Shown here in pieces: positions 8,480 through 15,541 of a stretch of 25,296 nt of DNA. The first letter of the stretch is position 1. Each line of letters begins with the position of its first letter. A model generated the notes under the pieces. The model made no database searches and had not been told where the DNA came from. It saw only the letters and a program-made list of their open reading frames with translations. Source of the DNA: JAKALQ01 sp963978265 (GTDB lineage Bacteria; Actinomycetota; Actinomycetes; S36-B12; UBA5976); the NCBI GenBank assembly GCA_963978265.1, contig CAXBQV010000011.1, positions 1 through 25,296 on the forward strand, in the 5' to 3' direction. A program made the position numbers and the translations under genes.

Positions 8480-9919
8480 CTAGCCGTCGAGTTGGCGCTT
8501 GCGCATGAGCACGAACTCGTCGAGCTCCGCCTTCACCTGCGGATCCATCTCCGGCATCACGTACTCACCAAGCTTCTTCTCGACGATGTCTCCGGCACGG
8601 ATGTCCATCGTCTTCGAGCCGTTGCGGCTCCACCGGTCGTAGTTGTCGGAGTTCGACAGCCACGGGCGGTAGAAGCAGTCGCGGAACCGTTCCATCGTGT
8701 GCATGGTGCCGAGGAAGTGACCGCCGTGACCGGCTTCCACGTGCGCTTCGAACGCGAGGTCGGCGTCGTCGAATGTCACCGGCGAGAACTCGTGGATGAG
8801 CATCTCGAGGATCTCGACGTCGATGACGAACTTCTCGTATCCCGCAACGAGACCGCCTTCGAGCCAGCCGGCGGTGTGCATGACCATGTTCGTGCCGGCG
8901 AGGAAAGTCGGCATCATCGTCATCATCGTCTGGATACCGGCCTGGGCGTCGGGCATCTGCGCGGAGTTGAGACCACCACCACCGCGGAACGGCAGGCCGA
9001 AGTGCCGCGCGATCTGGCCGGTGCAGAGCAAACCGAATCCGGATTCGGGCGTGCCGAACTGCGGCGAACCCGACTGCATGTCGATGTTCGAGAGGAAGGA
9101 TCCGAAGATCACCGGGGCACCCGGACGGATGAGCTGCACGAGCGCGATGCCGGTGAGGGCCTCCGCAATCTGCTGCGCAAGTGACGCGGCGATCGTGACC
9201 GGGCTCATCGCACCCATGAGGAGGAACGGCGTGCAGATGACCGGCTGCGCGGCAAGTGCGTACTCGCGCAGCGAATCGAGCATGCGATCGTCCCAGCGCA
9301 GCGGTGAATTGCAGTTGATGAGCGAGAACAGGGCGGGCGTCTTCTCGATGTTGGCACGTCCGCCGTGCAGGATCTCGGCGATCTTGATGACATCGCGCGC
9401 GTTCACGTCCGTGACGACATTGCCCATGAAGATCTTGTCGGTCAGCGTTGCCGCTGCGTACGCCATGTCGAGGTGGCGGGAGTCGAGGGAGAGGTCGTTC
9501 GGTTCGCACACCACGCCACCGACGGAATCCATCGCATCGAACGACTGGGCGAGCTTGCAGAAGTTCTCGAAGTCGGCGTACGAGGCGTCGGTGCGCTTGC
9601 CACCGCGCTGCACGAACGGCGGGCCGTAGACGCCGCTGAACACCATCGCGTCACCGCCGACATGCACGCTGCGCTTCGGATTGCGCGCCTGGATGTCGAA
9701 CTCACGCGGCGCCTTCGCAATCTGGTCGACGATCCAGTCGGGATCGAACTTCACGTTGTCGCCCTCGACGGTCTGACCGGCCTCGCGCAACATCTCGACG
9801 GCCCACGGACTCATGAACTCGACGCCCATCTCCGACACGATGCGACGCCACCCGGCATCGAGTTTCGCCATCGCCTCTTCGCTGAGGATTTCGTAACGCG
9901 GCATCGTGTTGCGGAACAC
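8480..9919 (-). CDS. mttB: MttB-superfamily corrinoid-dependent methyltransferase, pyrrolysine-free (putative glycine betaine methyltransferase)
   Basis: A 479-residue member of the trimethylamine methyltransferase superfamily. Such enzymes move a methyl group from a methylated amine to a cognate corrinoid protein. Recognisable blocks are ALAAQPVICTPFLLMGAMSPV, PESGFGLLCTGQIARHFGLP, MPDAQAGIQTMM, AGWLEGGLVAGYEKFVIDVE and EAGHGGHFLGTMHTMERFRD. The frame has no internal TAG and is full length for the family, so it is not a pyrrolysine enzyme; it ends in TAG, a stop other genes here also use. The non-Pyl branch includes MtgB, the glycine betaine methyltransferase of Desulfitobacterium hafniense, and proline betaine or carnitine demethylases. 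GTG at 9919 has AAGGAG 5 nt upstream. The divergent operon supplies the corrinoid partner. Glycine betaine is inferred from betA/betB and the transporter. Confidence 0.88.
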   Translation of the reverse strand: MFRNTMPRYEILSEEAMAKLDAGWRRIVSEMGVEFMSPWAVEMLREAGQTVEGDNVKFDPDWIVDQIAKAPREFDIQARNPKRSVHVGGDAMVFSGVYGPPFVQRGGKRTDASYADFENFCKLAQSFDAMDSVGGVVCEPNDLSLDSRHLDMAYAAATLTDKIFMGNVVTDVNARDVIKIAEILHGGRANIEKTPALFSLINCNSPLRWDDRMLDSLREYALAAQPVICTPFLLMGAMSPVTIAASLAQQIAEALTGIALVQLIRPGAPVIFGSFLSNIDMQSGSPQFGTPESGFGLLCTGQIARHFGLPFRGGGGLNSAQMPDAQAGIQTMMTMMPTFLAGTNMVMHTAGWLEGGLVAGYEKFVIDVEILEMLIHEFSPVTFDDADLAFEAHVEAGHGGHFLGTMHTMERFRDCFYRPWLSNSDNYDRWSRNGSKTMDIRAGDIVEKKLGEYVMPEMDPQVKAELDEFVLMRKRQLDG

Positions 9920-9931
9920 GGCGACTCCTTA

Positions 9932-9961
9932 TTGACGGTCCGACTTGTGCGAATATACAGT
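9932..9961 (+). promoter_or_regulatory. Putative promoter of iclR and the methyl-transfer operon
   Basis: TTGACG (9932-9937) is followed after 18 bp by TACAGT (9956-9961), which fits TANNNT. TATACA at 9954-9959 is an alternative with 16-bp spacing. The start would fall near 9968, at the first bases of the dyad. The -10 region overlaps that of the opposite mttB promoter. Confidence 0.45.
9952..9957 (-). promoter_or_regulatory. Putative -10 (TATATT) of the mttB operon
   Basis: TATATT on the minus strand (9957-9952) matches TATAAT at 5 of 6 bases and would start transcription near 9945, leaving a leader of about 25 nt with AAGGAG before the GTG. No good -35 is present; that position is occupied by the dyad at 9967-9986, which suggests control by a bound regulator. 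Confidence 0.45.
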
Positions 9962-9966
9962 GGCGA

Positions 9967-9986
9967 TGTGGAACGATGGTTCCACA
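9967..9986. promoter_or_regulatory. IclR-type operator dyad TGTGGAAC-N4-GTTCCACA
   Basis: A perfect 8-bp inverted repeat with a 4-bp centre. The core TGGAAC...GTTCCA resembles IclR-family sites (E. coli IclR box TGGAAAT-N-ATTTCCA). It covers the predicted iclR start site and lies at about -22 to -41 of the predicted mttB start, so one bound regulator could autorepress iclR and control mttB. I found no second full copy of the dyad in the window. Confidence 0.6.
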
Positions 9987-10021
9987 ATATGAAACCTTGG
10001 CCCAACGGCGAAGTGGGGCAG

Positions 10022-10813
10022 ATGACCGAGCGATCGCAACGGACTGACGCACCGACCGGTGCGCAGGCGATCGAACGCGCCAGCACACTGCTGCTGCATA
10101 TCATGGAAGCGCAGACCGCACCGCATCTCACCCAGTTGGCGACCGCACACGACCTCGCGAAGAGCACGACCTCGCGCATCCTGTCCGCACTCGAGCGGCA
10201 ACAACTCGTCGCACGCGACGCCGTCGGTGCGTTCATCCCCGGACCGGCACTCACACGATTCGCACGAACACGCGCCGGCGAACTCGATCTTGTGCAGCAG
10301 TACCGCCCCTTGCTCGAGCGCCTCGCAAGCCTCACCGGTGAGACCGCGAATCTCGCGATCGCCGCAAACGGTGCCGTCGAACTGCTCGACCAGGTGGACG
10401 GGCAGTACCTGCTCGGTACGCGCAATTGGGTGGGGTCGTCGGTGCCGTTGCACTGCTCGGGCCTCGGCAAGGTGCTGCTCGCATTCGGTGCCGCCGAGAT
10501 TCCGCCGGGCCGCCTCGAACGCCGCACCGAGAAGACAATCGCCACGCGCGCAGAGCTCGTCGCCGAACTCGATCAGGTGAAGCGACGCGGTTTCGCCGTC
10601 ATCCGTGATGAACTCGAAGAGGGACTCACCGCAATCGCGGCGCCGATCCGCGAGGCCGATGGCCGCGTTGTCGCCGCCGTCTCCGTCACCGGTCCGAGTT
10701 CGCGCATCACCGCTGCACGCACTCCCAGTCTCGGTCTGCTGCTCGTCGATGAAAGCCGTAGATTCTCCCCACACAGTCGCACTCGTTCGCACCGAAAGGA
10801 CGGCGCCGCATGA
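10022..10813 (+). CDS. IclR-family transcriptional regulator
   Basis: A 263-residue DNA-binding regulator. The N-terminal winged helix-turn-helix spans roughly residues 15-75 (AIERASTLLLHIME, TQLATAHDLAKSTTSRILSALERQQLV). The IclR effector domain follows, with TANLAIAANGAVELLDQVDGQ, SVPLHCSGLGKVLLAF, RGFAVIRDELEEGLTAIAAPI and AAVSVTGPSSRI. ATG at 10022 is preferred because GTGGGG lies just upstream; an in-frame ATG at 9989 has no ribosome-binding site and touches the operator. The stop overlaps the start of the corrinoid-protein gene (ATGA), so regulator and catabolic genes are co-expressed. It probably binds the dyad at 9967-9986 and senses a betaine or a demethylation product; the ligand is unknown. 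Confidence 0.9.
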   Translation: MTERSQRTDAPTGAQAIERASTLLLHIMEAQTAPHLTQLATAHDLAKSTTSRILSALERQQLVARDAVGAFIPGPALTRFARTRAGELDLVQQYRPLLERLASLTGETANLAIAANGAVELLDQVDGQYLLGTRNWVGSSVPLHCSGLGKVLLAFGAAEIPPGRLERRTEKTIATRAELVAELDQVKRRGFAVIRDELEEGLTAIAAPIREADGRVVAAVSVTGPSSRITAARTPSLGLLLVDESRRFSPHSRTRSHRKDGAA

Positions 10814-11490
10814 GCCACGAGGAAATCATCGAAGGTCTGTTCAACGAGACGATGGCCGGCAACGGTCCTCGCGTCATCGAACTCACCAACCAGGGTCTCG
10901 CCGAGGGGCTCACCCCGAGCCAGATCCTGTTCGATGCGCTGATCCCGTCACTCGAGGAAGTCGGGGCACGGTTCGAGCGCGGCGACTATTTCGTCCCCGA
11001 GATGCTCATCGCGGGCAAGGCCATGTCCGGTGCGCTCGACATCCTGCGCCCTCTCCTCGCTGACACCGGCGCGGAGTCCGTCGGCACCTTCCTCATGGGA
11101 ACCGTGAAGGGCGACGTCCACGACATCGGCAAGAACCTCGTGAACATCATGCTCGAGGGTGCCGGTTTCACCGTCGTCGATATCGGCGTGCAGGCGGGCC
11201 CGGAGAAGTTCATCAAGGCGATCGAGGAACACAAGCCGGACATCGTCGGCATGTCCGCATTCCTCACCACCACGATGCCGATGTTCAAAACGAACATCCA
11301 CGAGATCACGAAGGCCGGACTGCGCGACGACGTCATCATCATGGTCGGCGGCGCTCCCGTGACACAGGAATACGCGGACGTGGTCGGTGCGGACGGATAC
11401 GCCGCGGACGCGTCAACCGCTGTTCGGCGCGCGAAGGAACTGCTGGAGAAGCGCCGGGCTTCCAGCGCCGCAACGGGCGCATCGGTCTGA
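10810..11490 (+). CDS. mtgC: Corrinoid (B12-binding) methyl-carrier protein, MtbC/MtgC-like
   Basis: A 226-residue dimethylamine/trimethylamine corrinoid protein homologue. The N-terminal B12-binding cap domain (about 1-90, helical) includes LIPSLEEVGARFERGDYFVPEML. The Rossmann-like cobalamin domain has the base-off motif DVHDIGKN, with His104 as predicted lower cobalt ligand, then VGMSAFLTTTM and VGGAPV/GADGYAADA. It accepts the methyl group from the MttB homologue and presents it to the methyl-THF methyltransferase encoded downstream. ATG overlaps the iclR stop; GAAAGGA lies about 10 nt upstream. The next gene follows after 2 bp. The subfamily name is by context with the betaine system; trimethylamine-type carriers look alike. 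Confidence 0.92.
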   Translation: MSHEEIIEGLFNETMAGNGPRVIELTNQGLAEGLTPSQILFDALIPSLEEVGARFERGDYFVPEMLIAGKAMSGALDILRPLLADTGAESVGTFLMGTVKGDVHDIGKNLVNIMLEGAGFTVVDIGVQAGPEKFIKAIEEHKPDIVGMSAFLTTTMPMFKTNIHEITKAGLRDDVIIMVGGAPVTQEYADVVGADGYAADASTAVRRAKELLEKRRASSAATGASV

Positions 11491-11492
11491 TC

Positions 11493-11861
11493 ATGTCCGG
11501 CATCGGCGCGAAACTGGAGCACGTCGTCAAGAAGCCCATCTGGGATTGCCGGATGTGCGGTCAGTGCGTGCTGCACTCGACCGGGATGACCTGCCCGATG
11601 ACGTGCCCGAAGACGTTGCGCAACGGCCCGTGTGGCGGTGTCCGCGAGGACGGCCATTGCGAAGTCATTCCGGAGATGCGCTGCGTCTGGACGAAGGCGT
11701 ACGAACGCACCGTCATGCTGCCGCTCCCCCGCGTCTGGAAAGAGGAGTACAACGATCTCCGTCCGCCGGTCGACAACCGACTGCAGGGCACATCGTCGTG
11801 GGCGAACCTCTTCAGCGGACGTGACCGGCAAACGCCGGCCGGCTGGGCTGCGAGCGAGTGA
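11493..11861 (+). CDS. metV: MetV-like cysteine-rich methylene-THF reductase partner
   Basis: A 122-residue protein matching the methylene-tetrahydrofolate reductase C-terminal family (MetV). It contains eight cysteines (19, 22, 25, 34, 38, 47, 56, 64), arranged as CRMCGQC, TCPMTCPK, NGPCGG and HCEV, a pattern suited to iron-sulfur or zinc binding. In acetogens MetV pairs with MetF and links it to electron carriers. Here it lies 2 bp after the corrinoid gene and overlaps metF by one base (TGATG), so a MetVF complex is likely. In this pathway MetVF would oxidise methyl-THF, so MetV could pass electrons to an acceptor other than NAD. That direction is inference. Confidence 0.85.
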   Translation: MSGIGAKLEHVVKKPIWDCRMCGQCVLHSTGMTCPMTCPKTLRNGPCGGVREDGHCEVIPEMRCVWTKAYERTVMLPLPRVWKEEYNDLRPPVDNRLQGTSSWANLFSGRDRQTPAGWAASE

Positions 11862-12757
11862 TGTCGCGTCTTCGTGAGCTGCTCGAATCGGGGCAGCAGG
11901 TCTTCACCGCCGAGTTCCCCGTCATCGACGGACCCAACATGCACAAGGTCGCGCAGGCTGCCGCACGACTGCGCCCGTGGTTCGACGCCGTCAACGCCAC
12001 GGACAATCCTGCGGCAAACGCGCATGCATCAAATGTGGCGTCCGCAATTGCGATGCAACAGCACGGACTCGAGCCGATCCTGCAGATCGTCTGCCGCGAC
12101 AAGAACCGCCTCGCAATCCAGGCCGACCTCTCCGGGGCAGCACTGCACGGCATCACGAACGTCTCGATGCTCACCGGCGACGACGTGACGGCTGGCGACG
12201 AGCCGGAAACGCGTCGGGTGTTCGACGTCGACGGACCGATTGCGGTCCGCATCGCCAAGACGCTGCGGAACGGCACCTACCTATCGGGCCGGAAGATCAA
12301 TCCAGCGCCGGACTTCTTCATCGGCGCCGTCGAGAATCCGGCCGCACCGCCATTCGACTACCGCGTGCAACGCGTGGAGAAGAAAGTGGAAGCCGGTGCG
12401 CAGTTCCTGCAACTGCAGATCTGCTACCACCCCGATCGACTCGAGAACTTCATGCGCGGCTGCGTCGCTGCCGGATACACGATTCCGATCATCCCGACGA
12501 TCGTGCTCGTCAAGAGCGTGCGACCGTTGCAGTTCATGCATGACAAGGTGCCGGGCATCGATATTCCACAAGGCACGATCGATCGCGTCGCACATGCAGC
12601 GGATCAAGCAGAAGCCGCGTATCAACTCGTACTCGAACAGGCACAGCACGCACTTTCATTGCCCGGTGTTCGGGGGCTGCATGTCACCGACTTCCGCAAT
12701 GACGATACGCTCGACCGGCTGATGACCGACCTCGGTCGTTCTCCGCGTAACCACTGA
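11861..12757 (+). CDS. metF: 5,10-methylenetetrahydrofolate reductase
   Basis: A 298-residue FAD-type MetF TIM barrel that interconverts 5-methyl-THF and 5,10-methylene-THF. Family blocks are VFTAEFPVIDGPN, WFDAVNATDNPAANAHAS, LEPILQIVCRDKNRLAIQADL, GITNVSMLTGDDV, RKVEAGAQFLQLQICY-like text (EKKVEAGAQFLQLQICY) and the C-terminal GLHVTDF. ATG at 11861 overlaps the metV stop; a GTG codon immediately before it (11858) is an alternative. Next to a corrinoid methyl-transfer system and with no methionine synthase in view, it is more likely to oxidise methyl groups taken from betaine than to feed methionine synthesis. Which direction it runs cannot be proved from sequence. Confidence 0.92.
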   Translation: MSRLRELLESGQQVFTAEFPVIDGPNMHKVAQAAARLRPWFDAVNATDNPAANAHASNVASAIAMQQHGLEPILQIVCRDKNRLAIQADLSGAALHGITNVSMLTGDDVTAGDEPETRRVFDVDGPIAVRIAKTLRNGTYLSGRKINPAPDFFIGAVENPAAPPFDYRVQRVEKKVEAGAQFLQLQICYHPDRLENFMRGCVAAGYTIPIIPTIVLVKSVRPLQFMHDKVPGIDIPQGTIDRVAHAADQAEAAYQLVLEQAQHALSLPGVRGLHVTDFRNDDTLDRLMTDLGRSPRNH

Positions 12758-12768
12758 TAGGACCCACC

Positions 12769-13629
12769 ATGCACACCGTCATCAGCAGCCCCACCAAGAC
12801 TGTGACCATCGGCCACGATCAGCCGTTCTGCATCATCGGTGAGCGCATCAACCCCACCGGTCGCAAGAAGTTCCAGGAGGAACTGCGCGCCGGCAATCTC
12901 GACACCATCCGCGTCGACGTCGAGCAGCAGGTCGCGGGCGGAGCCGATGTGCTCGACGTCAATATGGGCGTGCCGTTGACCGACGAGCCCGATCTCATGC
13001 GCCAAGCAGTGAAGCTCGTGCAGTCGATATCCGACCTCCCCATCTGCATCGACTCCTCCGTGATCGAAGCACTGCAGTCGGGCCTGGAGGCGTACGAGGG
13101 CAAGGCACTGGTGAACTCCATCACCGCCGAGGACGAGCGGATCGAAGCAGTACTGCCACTGGTCAAGAAGCACAACGCCGCCATCATCGGTCTCACGAAC
13201 GACGACACCGGTATCCCCATGACCGCGGAAGAACGACTCGCGATGACCGACAAGTTGGTGCGTGCGATGGAGAAGTACGGCATCCCGCTCGAGGATCTCG
13301 TCATCGATCCGCTGTGCATGACCGTCGGTGCGGATCCCACCGCAGCGGTCGTCCTCTTCGAGACGCTCCACCTCATCAAGGAGAAGTACGGACTCAACAC
13401 GACCATCGGTGCATCGAATGTGTCGTTCGGCTTGCCCAATCGACATGTCGCGAACGCTGCATTCCTTCCGATGGCCATGCAGGCGGGTCTCACGAGTGCG
13501 GTGATGGATGCACGCACCGAGGGCATCGTCACCGCTGTTCGCGCAGCGGACCTGATGCTCGGAAATGACCCGTGGGGCGGCAACTGGATTGCCCGCTTCC
13601 GCGCAACCCAGGCAGCAGCAGGAGCTTGA
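12769..13629 (+). CDS. mtgA: Methylcorrinoid:tetrahydrofolate methyltransferase (pterin-binding, MtgA/AcsE-like)
   Basis: A 286-residue pterin-binding TIM barrel, the size of AcsE and MtgA and much smaller than methionine synthase MetH. Visible blocks are CIIGERINPTGRKKF, GADVLDVNMGVP, ICIDSSVIEALQSGLEAY, ALVNSITAEDERIE, VIDPLCMTVGADP and IGASNVSFGLPNR, all typical of this methyltransferase group. It should move the methyl from the corrinoid protein to THF, giving 5-methyl-THF for MetF. ATG at 12769 has AGGA 7 nt upstream and lies 11 bp after metF. Its 3' end carries AGGAG (13620-13624), which may serve the next gene. Confidence 0.9.
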   Translation: MHTVISSPTKTVTIGHDQPFCIIGERINPTGRKKFQEELRAGNLDTIRVDVEQQVAGGADVLDVNMGVPLTDEPDLMRQAVKLVQSISDLPICIDSSVIEALQSGLEAYEGKALVNSITAEDERIEAVLPLVKKHNAAIIGLTNDDTGIPMTAEERLAMTDKLVRAMEKYGIPLEDLVIDPLCMTVGADPTAAVVLFETLHLIKEKYGLNTTIGASNVSFGLPNRHVANAAFLPMAMQAGLTSAVMDARTEGIVTAVRAADLMLGNDPWGGNWIARFRATQAAAGA

Positions 13630-15541
13630 GATTTCCCGGTTCGACAAACCCAACGAGGATGAATTCGTTGCGACCCCCGACGGGTCGACGCGTGTTCATC
13701 TGACGTATCGCGTCCTCGACAAGGACCCGAAGGTCGCACCGGTCGAGAAGAACATCACCGTTCCCGGTGGCGTGAGCGCATTCGATGCGGCGTCGTGGAA
13801 CGGCATCGCCATCGACTCCACCTGTGGCGGACACGGCACCTGCAAGAAGTGCAAGATCAAAGTCACCGACGGCAGCATCCCTCCCTCGCGCCTCGACCAC
13901 CGAGCATTCACGCCCGACGAGATCGCCGATGGGTGGCGGCTCGCATGCATGGTGCGTGCGACTGCCGACACGAAGTTCGACGTCCCACCGCTTGTCACGC
14001 GCCCGAAGGCCGCAACCGTCGGCGTCGGTCGGCAGGTGATCCTGCGTCCGGCGGTGCAGAAGCGGTACCTGGAACTCAGCGAGCCCACGCTGCACGATCA
14101 ACGCACGGATATCGACCGGGTGCTCGAAGCGATCGACGATCTCGAAGTCGACTGCTCGCTGGACCTGCTGCGTCGGATCCCGAAGGCGTTGCGCGCCGGC
14201 AACTTCAAGGTCACCGCTGTGATCGTCGACAAGGAACTCATCGATGTGCAGCCGGGCGACACCACCGCCACGCGCTATGGCGTTGCCTACGACCTCGGCA
14301 CCACCACCGTGGTTGCCACGCTGCTCGATCTCAACACCGGCACACCGGTGGCTGTGCGCTCGATGCTCAACAAGCAGCAGCCGTTCGGCGCCGACGTCAT
14401 CAGCCGGATCAGCGCGACGATGATGGACCCCACTGCCCTCGACCGCCTGCGCGACCTCGCGCAGGCCACACTCGCGGAACTCACCGCGGAAGTGTGCGAG
14501 GAGGGCCAGGTTGATCCGAACGACGTCTACGAGGTCGCGCTCGCAGGCAACGCGACGATGACGCAGTTGCTGCTCGGGATTGATCCCGAACCGCTGGGCG
14601 TTGCGCCGTTCATCATGGCGTCGAAGGACTACCCGGAAGTGTCCGCGAAGGAACTCGGCATCGTCGTGCATCCGAATGCGCGCGCCGTGATCCTGCCGTC
14701 GCTCGGGGCGTACGTCGGCGGCGACATCGTGTCCGGTGCGCTGGCATCCGGCATGGATCGCGACAAGCGACTCCGTCTGTTCATCGATGTCGGCACCAAC
14801 TGCGAAATCATCCTCGGCGACGGCGAAACACTTCTTGCCACCGCAGCACCCGCAGGTCCGGCATTCGAGGCCGCGTCCATCAAGTGCGGCATGCGCGCGG
14901 CCCCCGGCGCCATCGAGATCGTGAAGATCAAGGACGGTGCACTCGAGATCGGCACCATCGACGACGCGCCTGCGATCGGCATCTGCGGTTCGGGCCTCGT
15001 CGATGCGTGTGCCGCACTCAACGGCATCGGACTGCTCGATGCATCCGGCAAGTTCGTCACCGATGAGCAGGCCCGCGAGATTTCGCCGTCGCTCGCCGAC
15101 CGTTTGCTGACCCGCGAAGGCGAACGCGTCTTCGTGCTCACGTGGGGCGCAAACAGCGACGCGAGCGACGCAGTGTTCCTGTCGCAGCGCGACGTCCGTG
15201 AACTGCAGTTCGCGAAGGCGGCGATCGCCACCGGCTGGGCGCTGCTCGTCGAGGAATTCGGCGTGCAGGAGTCCGACATCCAGCAGGTGTTGCTCGCGGG
15301 CTCCTTCGGCTCGTATCTGTCACCGCATTCGGCAGTGAAGATCGGCCTGGTGCCGAAGCTGCCGGTGATGCGGATCGTGTCCGCCGGCAACGTCGCAGGT
15401 GAGGGTGCCAAGATGGTGCTGCTCTCCGTGCAGGAACGCCATGGAGCGAATGCGCTGCTCGACGAAGTGAAATACGTCGAGCTGTCCGATCGCAGTGATT
15501 TCAATGACAAGTTCGTCGAGCGACTCGCGTTCCCCGCTTAA
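13565..15541 (+). CDS. ramA: RamA/RACE-type corrinoid activation protein (2Fe-2S + ASKHA/DUF4445)
   Basis: ATP-dependent reductive reactivator that returns oxidised Co(II) corrinoid to Co(I). The N-terminal ferredoxin-like domain has Cys87, Cys93, Cys96 and Cys128 (C-x5-C-x2-C...C, numbered from the ATG at 13565), a plant-type 2Fe-2S pattern as in RACo proteins rather than the C-terminal 4Fe-4S clusters of methanogen RamA. A linker follows, then an ASKHA ATPase fold with AYDLGTTTVVATLLDL near 240, FIDVGTNCEIILGDG near 405 and GICGSGLVDACAALN. The start is uncertain. ATG 13565 overlaps mtgA by 65 bp and TTG 13589 by 41 bp, both with weak ribosome-binding sites. ATT at 13631 has AGGAG 6 nt upstream and would give MSRFDKPNEDEF. 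The function call does not depend on the start. Confidence 0.9.
   Translation: MTRGAATGLPASAQPRQQQELEISRFDKPNEDEFVATPDGSTRVHLTYRVLDKDPKVAPVEKNITVPGGVSAFDAASWNGIAIDSTCGGHGTCKKCKIKVTDGSIPPSRLDHRAFTPDEIADGWRLACMVRATADTKFDVPPLVTRPKAATVGVGRQVILRPAVQKRYLELSEPTLHDQRTDIDRVLEAIDDLEVDCSLDLLRRIPKALRAGNFKVTAVIVDKELIDVQPGDTTATRYGVAYDLGTTTVVATLLDLNTGTPVAVRSMLNKQQPFGADVISRISATMMDPTALDRLRDLAQATLAELTAEVCEEGQVDPNDVYEVALAGNATMTQLLLGIDPEPLGVAPFIMASKDYPEVSAKELGIVVHPNARAVILPSLGAYVGGDIVSGALASGMDRDKRLRLFIDVGTNCEIILGDGETLLATAAPAGPAFEAASIKCGMRAAPGAIEIVKIKDGALEIGTIDDAPAIGICGSGLVDACAALNGIGLLDASGKFVTDEQAREISPSLADRLLTREGERVFVLTWGANSDASDAVFLSQRDVRELQFAKAAIATGWALLVEEFGVQESDIQQVLLAGSFGSYLSPHSAVKIGLVPKLPVMRIVSAGNVAGEGAKMVLLSVQERHGANALLDEVKYVELSDRSDFNDKFVERLAFPA
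13620..13624 (+). promoter_or_regulatory. AGGAG ribosome-binding site that may start ramA at ATT
   Basis: AGGAG lies just before the mtgA stop codon and 6 nt before ATT at 13631, in the ramA frame. No ATG, GTG or TTG in that frame is similarly placed. ATT initiation is rare (known from infC), so this is a hypothesis. Confidence 0.35.

Noticed and set aside
8261..8482. Read-through of the mttB TAG as pyrrolysine, since the frame stays open for about 70 more codons
   Set aside because: The protein is already full length and its C-terminal family blocks precede the TAG; pyrrolysine in MttB is internal. TAG also ends putA, kgd, the AraC gene and the small gene here, so it is an ordinary stop. 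No pylT or pylS is visible.
9989..10021. Earlier ATG for the IclR regulator at 9989
   Set aside because: There is no ribosome-binding site and it touches the operator dyad. ATG 10022 has a G-rich site just upstream and gives the normal IclR length.
9920..10021. Cobalamin riboswitch controlling the corrinoid operon
   Set aside because: The divergent gap is only 102 bp and is filled by promoters and the dyad. No B12-box-like sequence is seen and there is no room for the aptamer.
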